NCBI RefSeq assembly: GCF_030819275.1
Contig: NZ_JAUTBL010000002.1
Location: 622,501-686,500 of the forward strand
From: Agrobacterium larrymoorei
GTDB lineage: Bacteria; Pseudomonadota; Alphaproteobacteria; Rhizobiales; Rhizobiaceae
DNA: 64,000 nucleotides
Direction: 5' to 3'
Numbering within the stretch: position 1 is the first letter of the stretch; the number at the start of each line of letters is the position of its first letter. Of this stretch, positions 56,836-64,000 are shown piece by piece. Position numbers and translations under genes: made by a program. The notes beneath the pieces were generated by a model, which saw only the letters and a list, made by a program, of their open reading frames with translations, made no database searches and had not been told where the DNA came from.

Positions 56836-58620
56836 ATGTATACCGCGCCGGTAGACGATATCGCTTTTACGTTGAAACACGTTGCGGGGCTGGGCGAGGC
56901 TCTTCAGAGCGGTGCGCTCGGTGATCTCGATGAAGACCTCGTCGATGCTATTCTCCATGAGGCGGGACGTTTTGCGACCGAAGAAGTTGCGCCTCTCGCC
57001 GAAATCGGCGATCGCCAGGGATCGCGTCTCGTGGACGGTGAGGTTCGCACGCCCGATGGATGGGCCGGTCTTTATCATCGCTGGGCCGAAGGCGGCTGGA
57101 ACGGCCTGACGGCGCCGGAAGAATTCGGTGGGCAAGGTCTGCCGCATATGCTGAATGTCGCCGCGCTGGAAATGTGGAACTCCGGTTCCATGGCATTTGC
57201 GCTCTGCCCGACGCTCACCATGGGCGCGGTCGAAGCCATCACCGCCCATGGCAGCGAGCAACTGAAGGCTATCTATCTTGAAAATCTCGTCAGCGGCAAA
57301 TGGACGGGTACAATGAACCTGACCGAGCCACAGGCGGGCTCCGATCTTGCCGCACTGAAGAGCAGGGCCGAACGGGCCGACGACGGCACATACCGCATTT
57401 TCGGCCAGAAGATCTACATCACCTGGGGTGAACACGACGCCGCCGAAAACATTATTCACTTGGTACTTGCCCGTCTGCCGGATGCCCCGGCGGGGACACG
57501 CGGGATCTCGCTTTTCCTCGTGCCGAAGTTCCTGCCGGATGCGGTTGGCAATCCGGGTGAGCGCAACGATCTCTTCTGCCATGCTCTGGAGCACAAGCTT
57601 GGCATTCACGGCTCGCCGACCTGCACCATGATCTTCGGCGATGGCCGTTACGGTGAGGAGAAAGGTGCTATCGGCTGGCTCGTGGGTGAGGAGAACAAGG
57701 GGCTCGCCTGCATGTTCACCATGATGAACAATGCACGCCTCGCCGTCGGGATGCAGGGTGTGGCAATTTGCGAAGCCGCAACCCAGAAGGCGATCCAATA
57801 TGCCAAGGAGCGGACTCAAGGCAAGGCGCCCGGAACGACGGCGACGGGCATGAGCCCGATCATCGAGCATCCGGATATTGCCAGAACGCTGCTGACCATG
57901 AAGGCGCTGACGCAAGGTTCGCGTGCCATCAGCTTCGCCTGCGCCCATGCCATCGACATGAGCCATGCGGAAAGCGATACCGGGACACAGAAGTTCTGGC
58001 AGGAACGTGCGGCCCTCCTGACGCCGATTGCCAAGTCCTTCTCCACCGATGCCGGTGTGGACGTGGCCTCGCTCGGCATTCAGGTGCATGGCGGTATGGG
58101 CTTTATCGAGGAAACGGGTGCTGCCCGCTATTTGCGTGATGCCCGCATCGCCCCGATCTATGAAGGCACCAATGGCATTCAGGCCATCGACCTCGTCATG
58201 CGCAAGCTGCCGCTCTCCGAAGGCCACCACGTTCGCGGCTTCATCGAAGAGTTGAAGGCCATTGCCGAAAACGTTCGTGCATCGAACAAGCCGGAACTGG
58301 GCGAAACGGCGCGCTACCTCGACCAAAGCGTCGCCGATCTGGAAGCTGCCACCGACTGGCTGCTGGATGCCCAAACCAACGGACGGGTAGCCGCCGCGCT
58401 TGCTGGCGCGACTCCTTACCAGCGCCTCTTCGGCCTCGCACTGACAGGTGTCTATCTTGGCAAGGGCGCGCTTGCAGACGTTGACGACGGGCAGGGTGCC
58501 AAGCGCGCCTCGCTCTGCCGTTTTGCGGCGGAAAATCTTTTGGCGGAAACGGCTGCGCTGAAGGATCGAGTCGTATCGGGTGCCGCAAGTCTCGAAGCTG
58601 CACGCGCCGTTCTTGGCTGA
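56836..58620 (+). CDS. Acyl-CoA dehydrogenase (DmdC-like long form)
   Basis: This flavin enzyme oxidises an acyl-CoA to its enoyl-CoA. The 594 residues have an N-terminal DmdC-like extension (MYTAPVDDIAFTLKH), then MNLTEPQAGSDLAALKSRA and MMNNARLAVGMQGVAICEAA. The catalytic Glu is in PIYEGTNGIQAIDLV, followed by the C-terminal extension. The form resembles 3-methylmercaptopropionyl-CoA dehydrogenase and related long-form enzymes, but substrate assignment is inference. An enoyl-CoA hydratase gene follows by 11 bases. Confidence 0.92.
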   Translation: MYTAPVDDIAFTLKHVAGLGEALQSGALGDLDEDLVDAILHEAGRFATEEVAPLAEIGDRQGSRLVDGEVRTPDGWAGLYHRWAEGGWNGLTAPEEFGGQGLPHMLNVAALEMWNSGSMAFALCPTLTMGAVEAITAHGSEQLKAIYLENLVSGKWTGTMNLTEPQAGSDLAALKSRAERADDGTYRIFGQKIYITWGEHDAAENIIHLVLARLPDAPAGTRGISLFLVPKFLPDAVGNPGERNDLFCHALEHKLGIHGSPTCTMIFGDGRYGEEKGAIGWLVGEENKGLACMFTMMNNARLAVGMQGVAICEAATQKAIQYAKERTQGKAPGTTATGMSPIIEHPDIARTLLTMKALTQGSRAISFACAHAIDMSHAESDTGTQKFWQERAALLTPIAKSFSTDAGVDVASLGIQVHGGMGFIEETGAARYLRDARIAPIYEGTNGIQAIDLVMRKLPLSEGHHVRGFIEELKAIAENVRASNKPELGETARYLDQSVADLEAATDWLLDAQTNGRVAAALAGATPYQRLFGLALTGVYLGKGALADVDDGQGAKRASLCRFAAENLLAETAALKDRVVSGAASLEAARAVLG

Positions 58621-58631
58621 AGGAAGTATCC

Positions 58632-59390
58632 ATGTCTGAAAATCATATCCTTCTCGAACGCCCTCAAGACGCCGCCGGGGTGCAAGTCATCCGCTTCAAC
58701 CGGCCGGACAAGAAGAACGCGATTACCGATGCCATGTATCGCAGCATGATCGATGCGTTGAAGGCCGCCAATGCGGACGAGGACGTTCGCGCCATTGCCT
58801 TTCTCGGCACGCCGGGCTGCTTTTCTGCCGGCAATGATATGGCTGATTTCCTTGGGTTTGCCATGTCGGGAGGCAAGGGGCGGCTCACGGCTGGAGACTT
58901 CCTGCACACGCTGGTCAGTGTGGAAAAGCCCATCGTCTCCGGCGTCGATGGCTTAGCGATCGGCATCGGCACGACGCTGAACCTCCACTGTGATCTGACG
59001 GTCGCTTCCAGCCGCAGCCTCTTCAAGACACCCTTCGTCGATCTGGCACTGGTGCCGGAAGCCGCCTCCAGCCTTCTCGTGCCGCGCATTGCTGGCCATC
59101 AGCGAGCGTTCGCGCTTCTTGCGGCAGGTGAGGGCTTCTCGGCGGAGCAGGCTCTGGCTGCGGGCCTGATCTGGAAGGTCGTCTCTGAGGCCGATGTCGA
59201 GGAGGAAACCCTGAAGATTGCCGCTAACCTCGCGTCGAAGCCACCGCAAGCGCTGAAGATCGCCCGCAATCTCGTCCGAGGTGACGTCGATGCCATTCGA
59301 ATACGGATCGACGAGGAAATCGTTCACTTCGCCGCCCAGCTTCAGAGTAGCGAGGCACGCGCTGCCTTCGAGGCATTCATGCGCCGTTAA
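58632..59390 (+). CDS. Enoyl-CoA hydratase/isomerase
   Basis: The 252-residue crotonase-fold enzyme hydrates or isomerises the enoyl-CoA, probably the product of the preceding gene. The oxyanion-hole motifs are CFSAGNDMADF (residues about 63-73) and the later VDGLAIGIGTTLNLHCDLTVASSRS. ALVPEAASS includes the usual catalytic glutamate position. AAGGAAG precedes the ATG. It has no C-terminal extension. Together the two genes suggest a fatty-acyl or branched-chain degradation step. Confidence 0.92.
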   Translation: MSENHILLERPQDAAGVQVIRFNRPDKKNAITDAMYRSMIDALKAANADEDVRAIAFLGTPGCFSAGNDMADFLGFAMSGGKGRLTAGDFLHTLVSVEKPIVSGVDGLAIGIGTTLNLHCDLTVASSRSLFKTPFVDLALVPEAASSLLVPRIAGHQRAFALLAAGEGFSAEQALAAGLIWKVVSEADVEEETLKIAANLASKPPQALKIARNLVRGDVDAIRIRIDEEIVHFAAQLQSSEARAAFEAFMRR

Positions 59391-59477
59391 GTCTCTTGAG
59401 AAGAAGGTGTCGGTCTTTACGGAACGGGAAGTGTTTCCGGTTACTCGATAAACATCTTTACTTGGGAGAAGGTCGCC

Positions 59478-59807
59478 ATGATGCGCAAAACTGCTCTTGC
59501 AATGATTGCTATACTGTCACTGTCCGGCATTGCGGAGGCGGGCATGCTGTCCTCGCCGATGATATCTTCGCCTGGAGAGAATGATGTCGTTCAGGTGCAG
59601 GATTTCAACAGCCGCTCGCAACGCAGCAATCAGAATCAGAACAACGGGTGGGATCGTCGGCAGCCGCGTTTCGTCTGCGTCATCACGCCGCCCGATAGCG
59701 CCGACCGCTCACGCCCCTATGTCTGCCCGGTTCAGCAAGGCCGTGTCGGTGGCCGTTGCCGCTGCTCCGGCGTGGTCGGTAGCGGCAGTATCGATACGGC
59801 GTGGTAA
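59478..59807 (+). CDS. Small secreted Gln/Asn- and Cys-bearing protein
   Basis: The 109-residue protein has a signal peptide (MMRKTALAMIAILSLSGIAEA). It then has an Asn/Gln/Arg-rich segment (RSQRSNQNQNNGWDRRQ) and a C-terminal half with four cysteines (FVCVI, YVCPV, GRCRCSG). It is tail to tail with the RlmD-type gene and 6 bases from its stop. I recognise no domain with known function. The cysteines could form two disulfides in the periplasm. ATG at 59478 is used. Confidence 0.72.
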   Translation: MMRKTALAMIAILSLSGIAEAGMLSSPMISSPGENDVVQVQDFNSRSQRSNQNQNNGWDRRQPRFVCVITPPDSADRSRPYVCPVQQGRVGGRCRCSGVVGSGSIDTAW

Positions 59808-59813
59808 TACGCG

Positions 59814-61064
59814 TTACTTCTCCAGCGTCACGACCGCCTCGACATGCGGCGACCAGAGGAACTGGTCGATCGGCGTCACACTTGTAATGCGATAGCCACC
59901 CTCGACCAGGATGGAGAGATCGCGCGCTAAGGAAAGCGGATTGCAACTGACGGCAACGATCTTCTTCACCATGCTGCGGGCAAGCTCCTTGCATTGTGCT
60001 TCCGCGCCTGCGCGTGGCGGATCGAAGACGACGGCGTCGTAAAGTTTCAGCTCCTTGGCAATCAAAGGATGGCGGAACAGGTCGCGCCGCTCGATGGTGA
60101 CCGGCTTCAAACCGGGTGTGTTGCGTGCGGCAAAATCCAGCGCCTTCAATGGCTTGTCTTCCGCTTCCACACCATGCACCTTGCCGATGCGTGCGAGCCG
60201 CAGCGTGAAAGTACCGGTGCCACAGAATAGATCGGCGATCCGCTTTGATTTGCCGACATGTGCCAATACGCGTTCGGCCATCGCCTCTTCCGCCACCTTC
60301 GTGGCCTGGACGAAGCTGCCCGCGGGAGGGGCGACCTTGACGCTGCCGAATTCGATCACCGGCTTTTGCGGTTCGATCAGAATTTCGCCGGAGAGCGATA
60401 CCCGGGCGATGCCGCGCATGGAAAGAACTGTTTCCGTCAGTGCGCGGCGCTGTTTGTCATTGACGGACTTGATGCCGTCCACCGCAATATCGAGCCCCGA
60501 AAGCGTCTCCATCACCGTCATGCGGAAAGGCTCCGCATTGGATGCGAGCGGCAGACCGATAGCCCGGATCGCATCGAGCCTCGACACGATGGCGGGCGAG
60601 GCGATGGGACATTCCTCGATCGCAACGATGTGGTGGCTGCTGGCTTGGCTGAAGCCGAGAAGAAGTCCCTTCTCGGTCTTGCGCGCGGTAAAGACGACGC
60701 GCCGCCGCTCACCGGGCCGACAGATCACCAGCGGATCGACCTCCACATCCAGGCCCTTTGAACGCAGGGCAGAGACGACGAGGTTACGTTTGAAGGCATG
60801 ATAGGGCTCGTCCGCAACATGTTGCAGCGAGCAGCCGCCGCAGGTGCCGTTTTTGCCATCCGGTCCGAAATGCCGGCAGGCAGGCTCGCGCCGATCTGGC
60901 GATGCTTCCGTAATCGACATGATCGTGCCCTGGTCCTTTACCCGAGCGATCGCGACTGTTTCTCCGGGGAGCGTAAAGGGCACATAGACCGCGCCCTCGG
61001 GACAGTGCGCAATGCCATCGCCCTGTGCGCCGAGGCTCTGGATCTTGACGGTCTGCGTACTCAT
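59814..61064 (-). CDS. Class I RNA m5U/rRNA methyltransferase (RlmD/TrmA type)
   Basis: The 416-residue enzyme methylates uridine in RNA, probably 23S rRNA. An N-terminal TRAM domain precedes a 4Fe-4S cysteine set (CRHF, CGGC and CPIA). The methyltransferase part has IADLFCGTGTFTLRLA and FDPPRAGAEAQC. The catalytic nucleophile is in VSCNPLSLARDL. Its ATG at 61064 overlaps the TlyA stop as ATGA. The exact target base is inferred from family. Confidence 0.92.
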   Translation of the reverse strand: MSTQTVKIQSLGAQGDGIAHCPEGAVYVPFTLPGETVAIARVKDQGTIMSITEASPDRREPACRHFGPDGKNGTCGGCSLQHVADEPYHAFKRNLVVSALRSKGLDVEVDPLVICRPGERRRVVFTARKTEKGLLLGFSQASSHHIVAIEECPIASPAIVSRLDAIRAIGLPLASNAEPFRMTVMETLSGLDIAVDGIKSVNDKQRRALTETVLSMRGIARVSLSGEILIEPQKPVIEFGSVKVAPPAGSFVQATKVAEEAMAERVLAHVGKSKRIADLFCGTGTFTLRLARIGKVHGVEAEDKPLKALDFAARNTPGLKPVTIERRDLFRHPLIAKELKLYDAVVFDPPRAGAEAQCKELARSMVKKIVAVSCNPLSLARDLSILVEGGYRITSVTPIDQFLWSPHVEAVVTLEK

Positions 61065-61813
61065 GGCTTTCTGCCTCCGAGAAGGAATTCTACATTGCCA
61101 TCCCCTCCGGCAATGGGGGAGGGGATCAGACCGAGGCTTTCCCAGCCCATGTCTTCTGTGAGCCAACGCTCCAACTCTTCGGCAACCTGCGGTGCGGTCT
61201 CGGGCTCTTTCAACAGGCCAGCCTTGCTGATCGCATCGCGTCCGGCCTCGAATTGCGGCTTGACGAGCAGAACCGCAAGCGCGCCATCCTTGGCCAGATC
61301 GAGTGCGGGTGCCAGCGCCAGCTTCAGCGAAATGAAGGAGACGTCCGAGACGATGAAGCTGATCTCGCGACCGTCAATATCCTCTTCTGTCAAGAAACGC
61401 GCATTCAGCCCCTCGATGCTGGTCACGCGCGGATTGTTCTCCACCCGCGGGTGGATCTGCCCGTGACCTACGTCGATTGCGGTGACGTGGCCTGCACCGC
61501 GCTCCAGCAGCACCTCCGTAAAGCCGCCGGTGGAAGCACCCACATCCAGGCACTCATGGCCTTTCGGGTTCAGCTCAAAATGATCGAGCGCAGCGACGAG
61601 TTTTAGCGCGGCGCGAGACACATAATCCTGTGCTGGATCGTCGATTGCGATAACCGCGTTCTCGGCGAAGCAGAGGCTCGGCTTGGTCACGATCTTGCCA
61701 TTCACGCTGACGGTGCCGCGCGACACAGCATCGCGCGCGCGAGAGCGACTGGCAAACAGGCCCTTGGCGACCAGAAGCTGGTCCAGGCGTTGGTTTTCGG
61801 ATGTTTTGGTCAT
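61061..61813 (-). CDS. tlyA: TlyA family rRNA methyltransferase/hemolysin
   Basis: TlyA methylates ribose in 16S and 23S rRNA; the hemolysin name is historical. The 250 residues have an N-terminal S4 domain (RLDQLLVAKGLFASRSRARDAVSRGTVSVNG). An RrmJ-like methyltransferase domain follows, with SRAALKL, CLDVGASTGGFTEVLL, SDVSFISL and LVKPQFE, keeping the catalytic K-D-K-E set. ATG at 61813 is chosen; the upstream frame to 61930 is not conserved. It is coupled to the RlmD-type gene. Confidence 0.93.
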   Translation of the reverse strand: MTKTSENQRLDQLLVAKGLFASRSRARDAVSRGTVSVNGKIVTKPSLCFAENAVIAIDDPAQDYVSRAALKLVAALDHFELNPKGHECLDVGASTGGFTEVLLERGAGHVTAIDVGHGQIHPRVENNPRVTSIEGLNARFLTEEDIDGREISFIVSDVSFISLKLALAPALDLAKDGALAVLLVKPQFEAGRDAISKAGLLKEPETAPQVAEELERWLTEDMGWESLGLIPSPIAGGDGNVEFLLGGRKP

Positions 61814-61983
61814 GGAGAGTGTCAATGACGGCCAATCGGGCGCAGTGCAAGCGCTTTGTGTCTGCTCCCTGCGGAAGACTTCGTTTACCCTGACCAATAC
61901 TGTCAGGGTTTGTTTCTTTAGAGAGTTCAAATTTAAGCAAAAATCAACCGCTTTGCAGCAATTTGCGAGGCTGAAAACAGATC

Positions 61984-62009
61984 CCGTCCTGACATGAAGG
62001 TTAGGACGG
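61984..62009 (+). promoter_or_regulatory. Short hairpin upstream of the second chemoreceptor gene
   Basis: CCGTCCT (61984-61990) pairs with AGGACGG (62003-62009). It lies 61 bases before the chemoreceptor start. It could be an operator or leader hairpin. Confidence 0.35.
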
Positions 62010-62070
62010 AAAACTATTGGCTCGCGGTCTGATGACTGATGCGCGGTCCTGCGTCGAAGAAGAGCTGTCG

Positions 62071-64000
62071 ATGTCTTTGAAAAATTTGCCTATCAATATC
62101 AAGTTGATGATGACCTTCGTCGCCTTGATGGGTGTGTGCCTTGTGGCCTCGGCATTCGTGTTCTTTCAAACGCTGGACGCACAGCGCCTGTCTGACACGC
62201 AGACTCGCACGGTTCAACTGATGCAGACAGTAGACGAAGCGAAGGCAGCCATGCTGGAGCAGGTCGTCAATCAGCGCGGCTTTCTTCTGTTCCGGAGTGA
62301 CAGCACCTACAAGGATGTCTTTGCTCAGCGTGACGTGATGCTGCAGAAATTGAAAGAGGCACGTGGATATGCTGCCGACCAGCCCGATATTTTGAAATCC
62401 ATCGATGAGATGGAGGCGACAGCGACTGTGTTCTATAAGCAGTTGGCAGAGCCGCAAATGGCCGCTCGCAAAACGACGGAAGCACCGGTCTCCGAAATCA
62501 TCGAGATCGGCCGCAACCAGGCCAAGGGCCAGGTCGACGGCTTCCGTGCTGCTGCCGAAAAGATCAAGGAGCAGCTGAACGCACTCGCCAAGTCGCAGAT
62601 CGATGCCCAGCAAGGCGCTCAGGCCAACCTGCAATATGCGTTGCTTGGCGGTGGGGCGGCAGCGGGTCTCGTTGCCATCCTCTTGATCTGGGCACTATCG
62701 CGCGCCATCGTCACGCCCATTGTCGGCATGACCGATGCCATGGGCCGCCTTGCCAATGGCGATAACAACGTCGACGTTCCCGCTCTCGACCGAGGCGATG
62801 AAGTTGGGAAAATGGCACAGGCCGTTCTGGTCTTTAAGGATGCTGCTATCGAAAAGCAGCGTCTGTCTCATGAGAGTGATCGTTTGCGCGCCTCCACTGA
62901 GGCTGATCGTCTGCGCAACGAGGCTGAAAAAGAGCGCGCCGAAGCTGAGCAGGCTTTCGCTCGTGAGGAGCTTGCCAAGGGGTTGCAGGCGCTCGCCGAC
63001 GGCAATCTCGACTACCGCATCGAAAAGGCCTTCACGCCGTTCATCGAGCCGCTTCGTTTGAACTTCAACACGTCGCTTGAAAGCCTGCAGCAGACCTTGC
63101 GCAAGGTGGGTGAAAACGCTGCGGCGATCCATGCCGGTGCTGCTGAAATGCTTTCTGCAGCCGACGACCTGTCTCGCCGCACCGAACAGCAGGCTGCTTC
63201 GGTCGAAGAGACCGCTGCCGCGCTGGAAGAAGTCACCACGACGGTTCGCGATAGCGCCAAAGGCGCCGAAGAAGCGGGCGCTCTTGTGCAGCGCGCCCGT
63301 GCCGGTGCCGAACAATCCGGTACAGTCGTGCGCCGCGCCGTGGCCGCCATGCAGGAGATCGAAAAGTCCTCTGGCGAAATTACCAACATCATCGGCGTGA
63401 TCGACGATATTGCCTTCCAGACGAACCTGCTCGCATTGAATGCGGGCGTAGAAGCAGCCCGTGCCGGCGAGGCTGGTAAAGGCTTTGCCGTCGTTGCACA
63501 GGAGGTGCGCGAGCTTGCCCAGCGCTCGGCCAATGCGGCAAAGGAAATCAAGTCGCTGATCAGCAACTCCAGCAAGCATGTGGAGAATGGCGTGGGCCTC
63601 GTCGGCGAAACCGGCAAGGCGCTGCAGATGATCGTGGCCGAGGTCGAAGAGATCAATACCCATGTGAGCGCCATCGTCACGGTCTCGCGTGAACAGGCAA
63701 CCGGTCTGCATGAGATTAACACCGCAGTGAACACCATGGATCAGGGAACGCAGCAAAATGCAGCCATGGTTGAACAGCAGACGGCCGCAAGCCACTCGCT
63801 CGCCCGCGAGGCCGAAGCACTCACAAGCCTGATCGGCCAGTTCAATCTGGGCGCAGGGGCAGGCATCCGTACGACATCCTTTACACCGAGTTCAGCTCAT
63901 GTTGCGCCACGCGCAGCTCCTGCGGCTGCACCAAAGCCGGTTTATTCGACGAAGCCGAGCTTCACACCCGCCGCAGTCAAGCCGGCTGCCCGCCCGGTGG
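62071..64000 (+). CDS. Methyl-accepting chemotaxis protein (3' end outside window)
   Basis: The frame remains open to the window end, giving at least 643 residues. It begins [26 protein letters not shown] (membrane helix 8-32). A periplasmic four-helix sensor follows to about 190, a second helix near 192-212, HAMP, and a second HAMP-like segment ([17 protein letters not shown]). The signalling domain shares [19 protein letters not shown] with the chemoreceptor at 11419. The visible end is a Pro/Ala-rich linker. An in-frame ATG at 62032 is possible; 62071 is preferred for its spacing from GAAGAAGAG. Confidence 0.94.
   Translation, partial: MSLKNLPINIKLMMTFVALMGVCLVASAFVFFQTLDAQRLSDTQTRTVQLMQTVDEAKAAMLEQVVNQRGFLLFRSDSTYKDVFAQRDVMLQKLKEARGYAADQPDILKSIDEMEATATVFYKQLAEPQMAARKTTEAPVSEIIEIGRNQAKGQVDGFRAAAEKIKEQLNALAKSQIDAQQGAQANLQYALLGGGAAAGLVAILLIWALSRAIVTPIVGMTDAMGRLANGDNNVDVPALDRGDEVGKMAQAVLVFKDAAIEKQRLSHESDRLRASTEADRLRNEAEKERAEAEQAFAREELAKGLQALADGNLDYRIEKAFTPFIEPLRLNFNTSLESLQQTLRKVGENAAAIHAGAAEMLSAADDLSRRTEQQAASVEETAAALEEVTTTVRDSAKGAEEAGALVQRARAGAEQSGTVVRRAVAAMQEIEKSSGEITNIIGVIDDIAFQTNLLALNAGVEAARAGEAGKGFAVVAQEVRELAQRSANAAKEIKSLISNSSKHVENGVGLVGETGKALQMIVAEVEEINTHVSAIVTVSREQATGLHEINTAVNTMDQGTQQNAAMVEQQTAASHSLAREAEALTSLIGQFNLGAGAGIRTTSFTPSSAHVAPRAAPAAAPKPVYSTKPSFTPAAVKPAARPV

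Noticed and set aside
56785..58374. 529-codon open frame on the minus strand opposite the acyl-CoA dehydrogenase
   Set aside because: Antisense shadow of a well-conserved enzyme; high GC favours such frames.

Overview
The window looks like a stretch of core chromosome from a Rhizobiaceae alphaproteobacterium, closest in feel to the Agrobacterium/Allorhizobium/Rhizobium group. The reasons are the split F0 ATP synthase operon (atpI-B-E-F'-F without the F1 genes), BA14K-family secreted proteins, a long-chain polyprenyl diphosphate synthase of the DdsA type, GbcA/GbcB-like betaine demethylase genes, several rhizobial proteins of unknown function, and RIME-like intergenic repeats. GC content is high and coding density is normal. 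I saw no tRNA, rRNA, transposase, integrase, phage gene or CRISPR array. The organism call rests on recognised families, not on a database search.

Layout. 1-2000: the 3' part of a LuxR-type regulator followed by a cytosolic NrtA/NasS-like binding protein. 2100-7830: Mrp-type Fe-S carrier ATPase, CorA, the Kup potassium transporter and a SleB-type cell-wall hydrolase. 8130-10820: F0 ATP synthase operon with a good upstream promoter and a terminator. 11420-16270: chemoreceptor, RNase HII, a PA0069-like radical SAM protein and a short glycosyltransferase. 16700-20813 (minus): a metal uptake cluster in the order FecB-like binding protein, FecCD permease, ATPase, pseudoazurin, ferritin. 21230-24535 (minus): TPR lipoprotein-like/secreted protein, ispE, moaB-like. 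24785-28115: polyprenyl diphosphate synthase, DUF2007, tRNA1(Val)-type methyltransferase, S49 peptidase and a frameshifted small membrane protein.

28166-37092 (minus): glyQ, LemA, a class-I-like EPSP synthase and three DUF2207 proteins in tandem. glyS then runs the opposite way from 37313, followed by DUF523, a chemoreceptor relic, an HPE1-like secreted protein, purD, tex, a cyclopropane fatty acid synthase homologue and ubiA. 47136-51370 (minus): DUF6101-like protein, FAD-linked oxidase, Sua5/TsaC and an unknown protein. 51688-54020: gbcA-gbcB-like pair. 54199-55392: two BA14K proteins. 55448-56443: second CorA-type channel. 56836-59807: acyl-CoA dehydrogenase, enoyl-CoA hydratase, small secreted protein. 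59814-61813 (minus): TlyA and an RlmD-type RNA methyltransferase. 62071-end: a second chemoreceptor cut by the window.

The most interesting points are: (a) the five-gene iron/metal cluster that couples a siderophore-type ABC importer to a periplasmic copper electron carrier and a ferritin, with a TGA-N9-TCA (RirA-type) box on its promoter; (b) the glyQ-LemA-EPSPS-DUF2207x3 block, oriented against glyS and flanked by a frameshifted small gene, which suggests a local inversion; (c) the visibly decayed Gly-rich tail in the middle DUF2207 copy; and (d) three helically phased TGTCGC repeats ahead of gbcAB.
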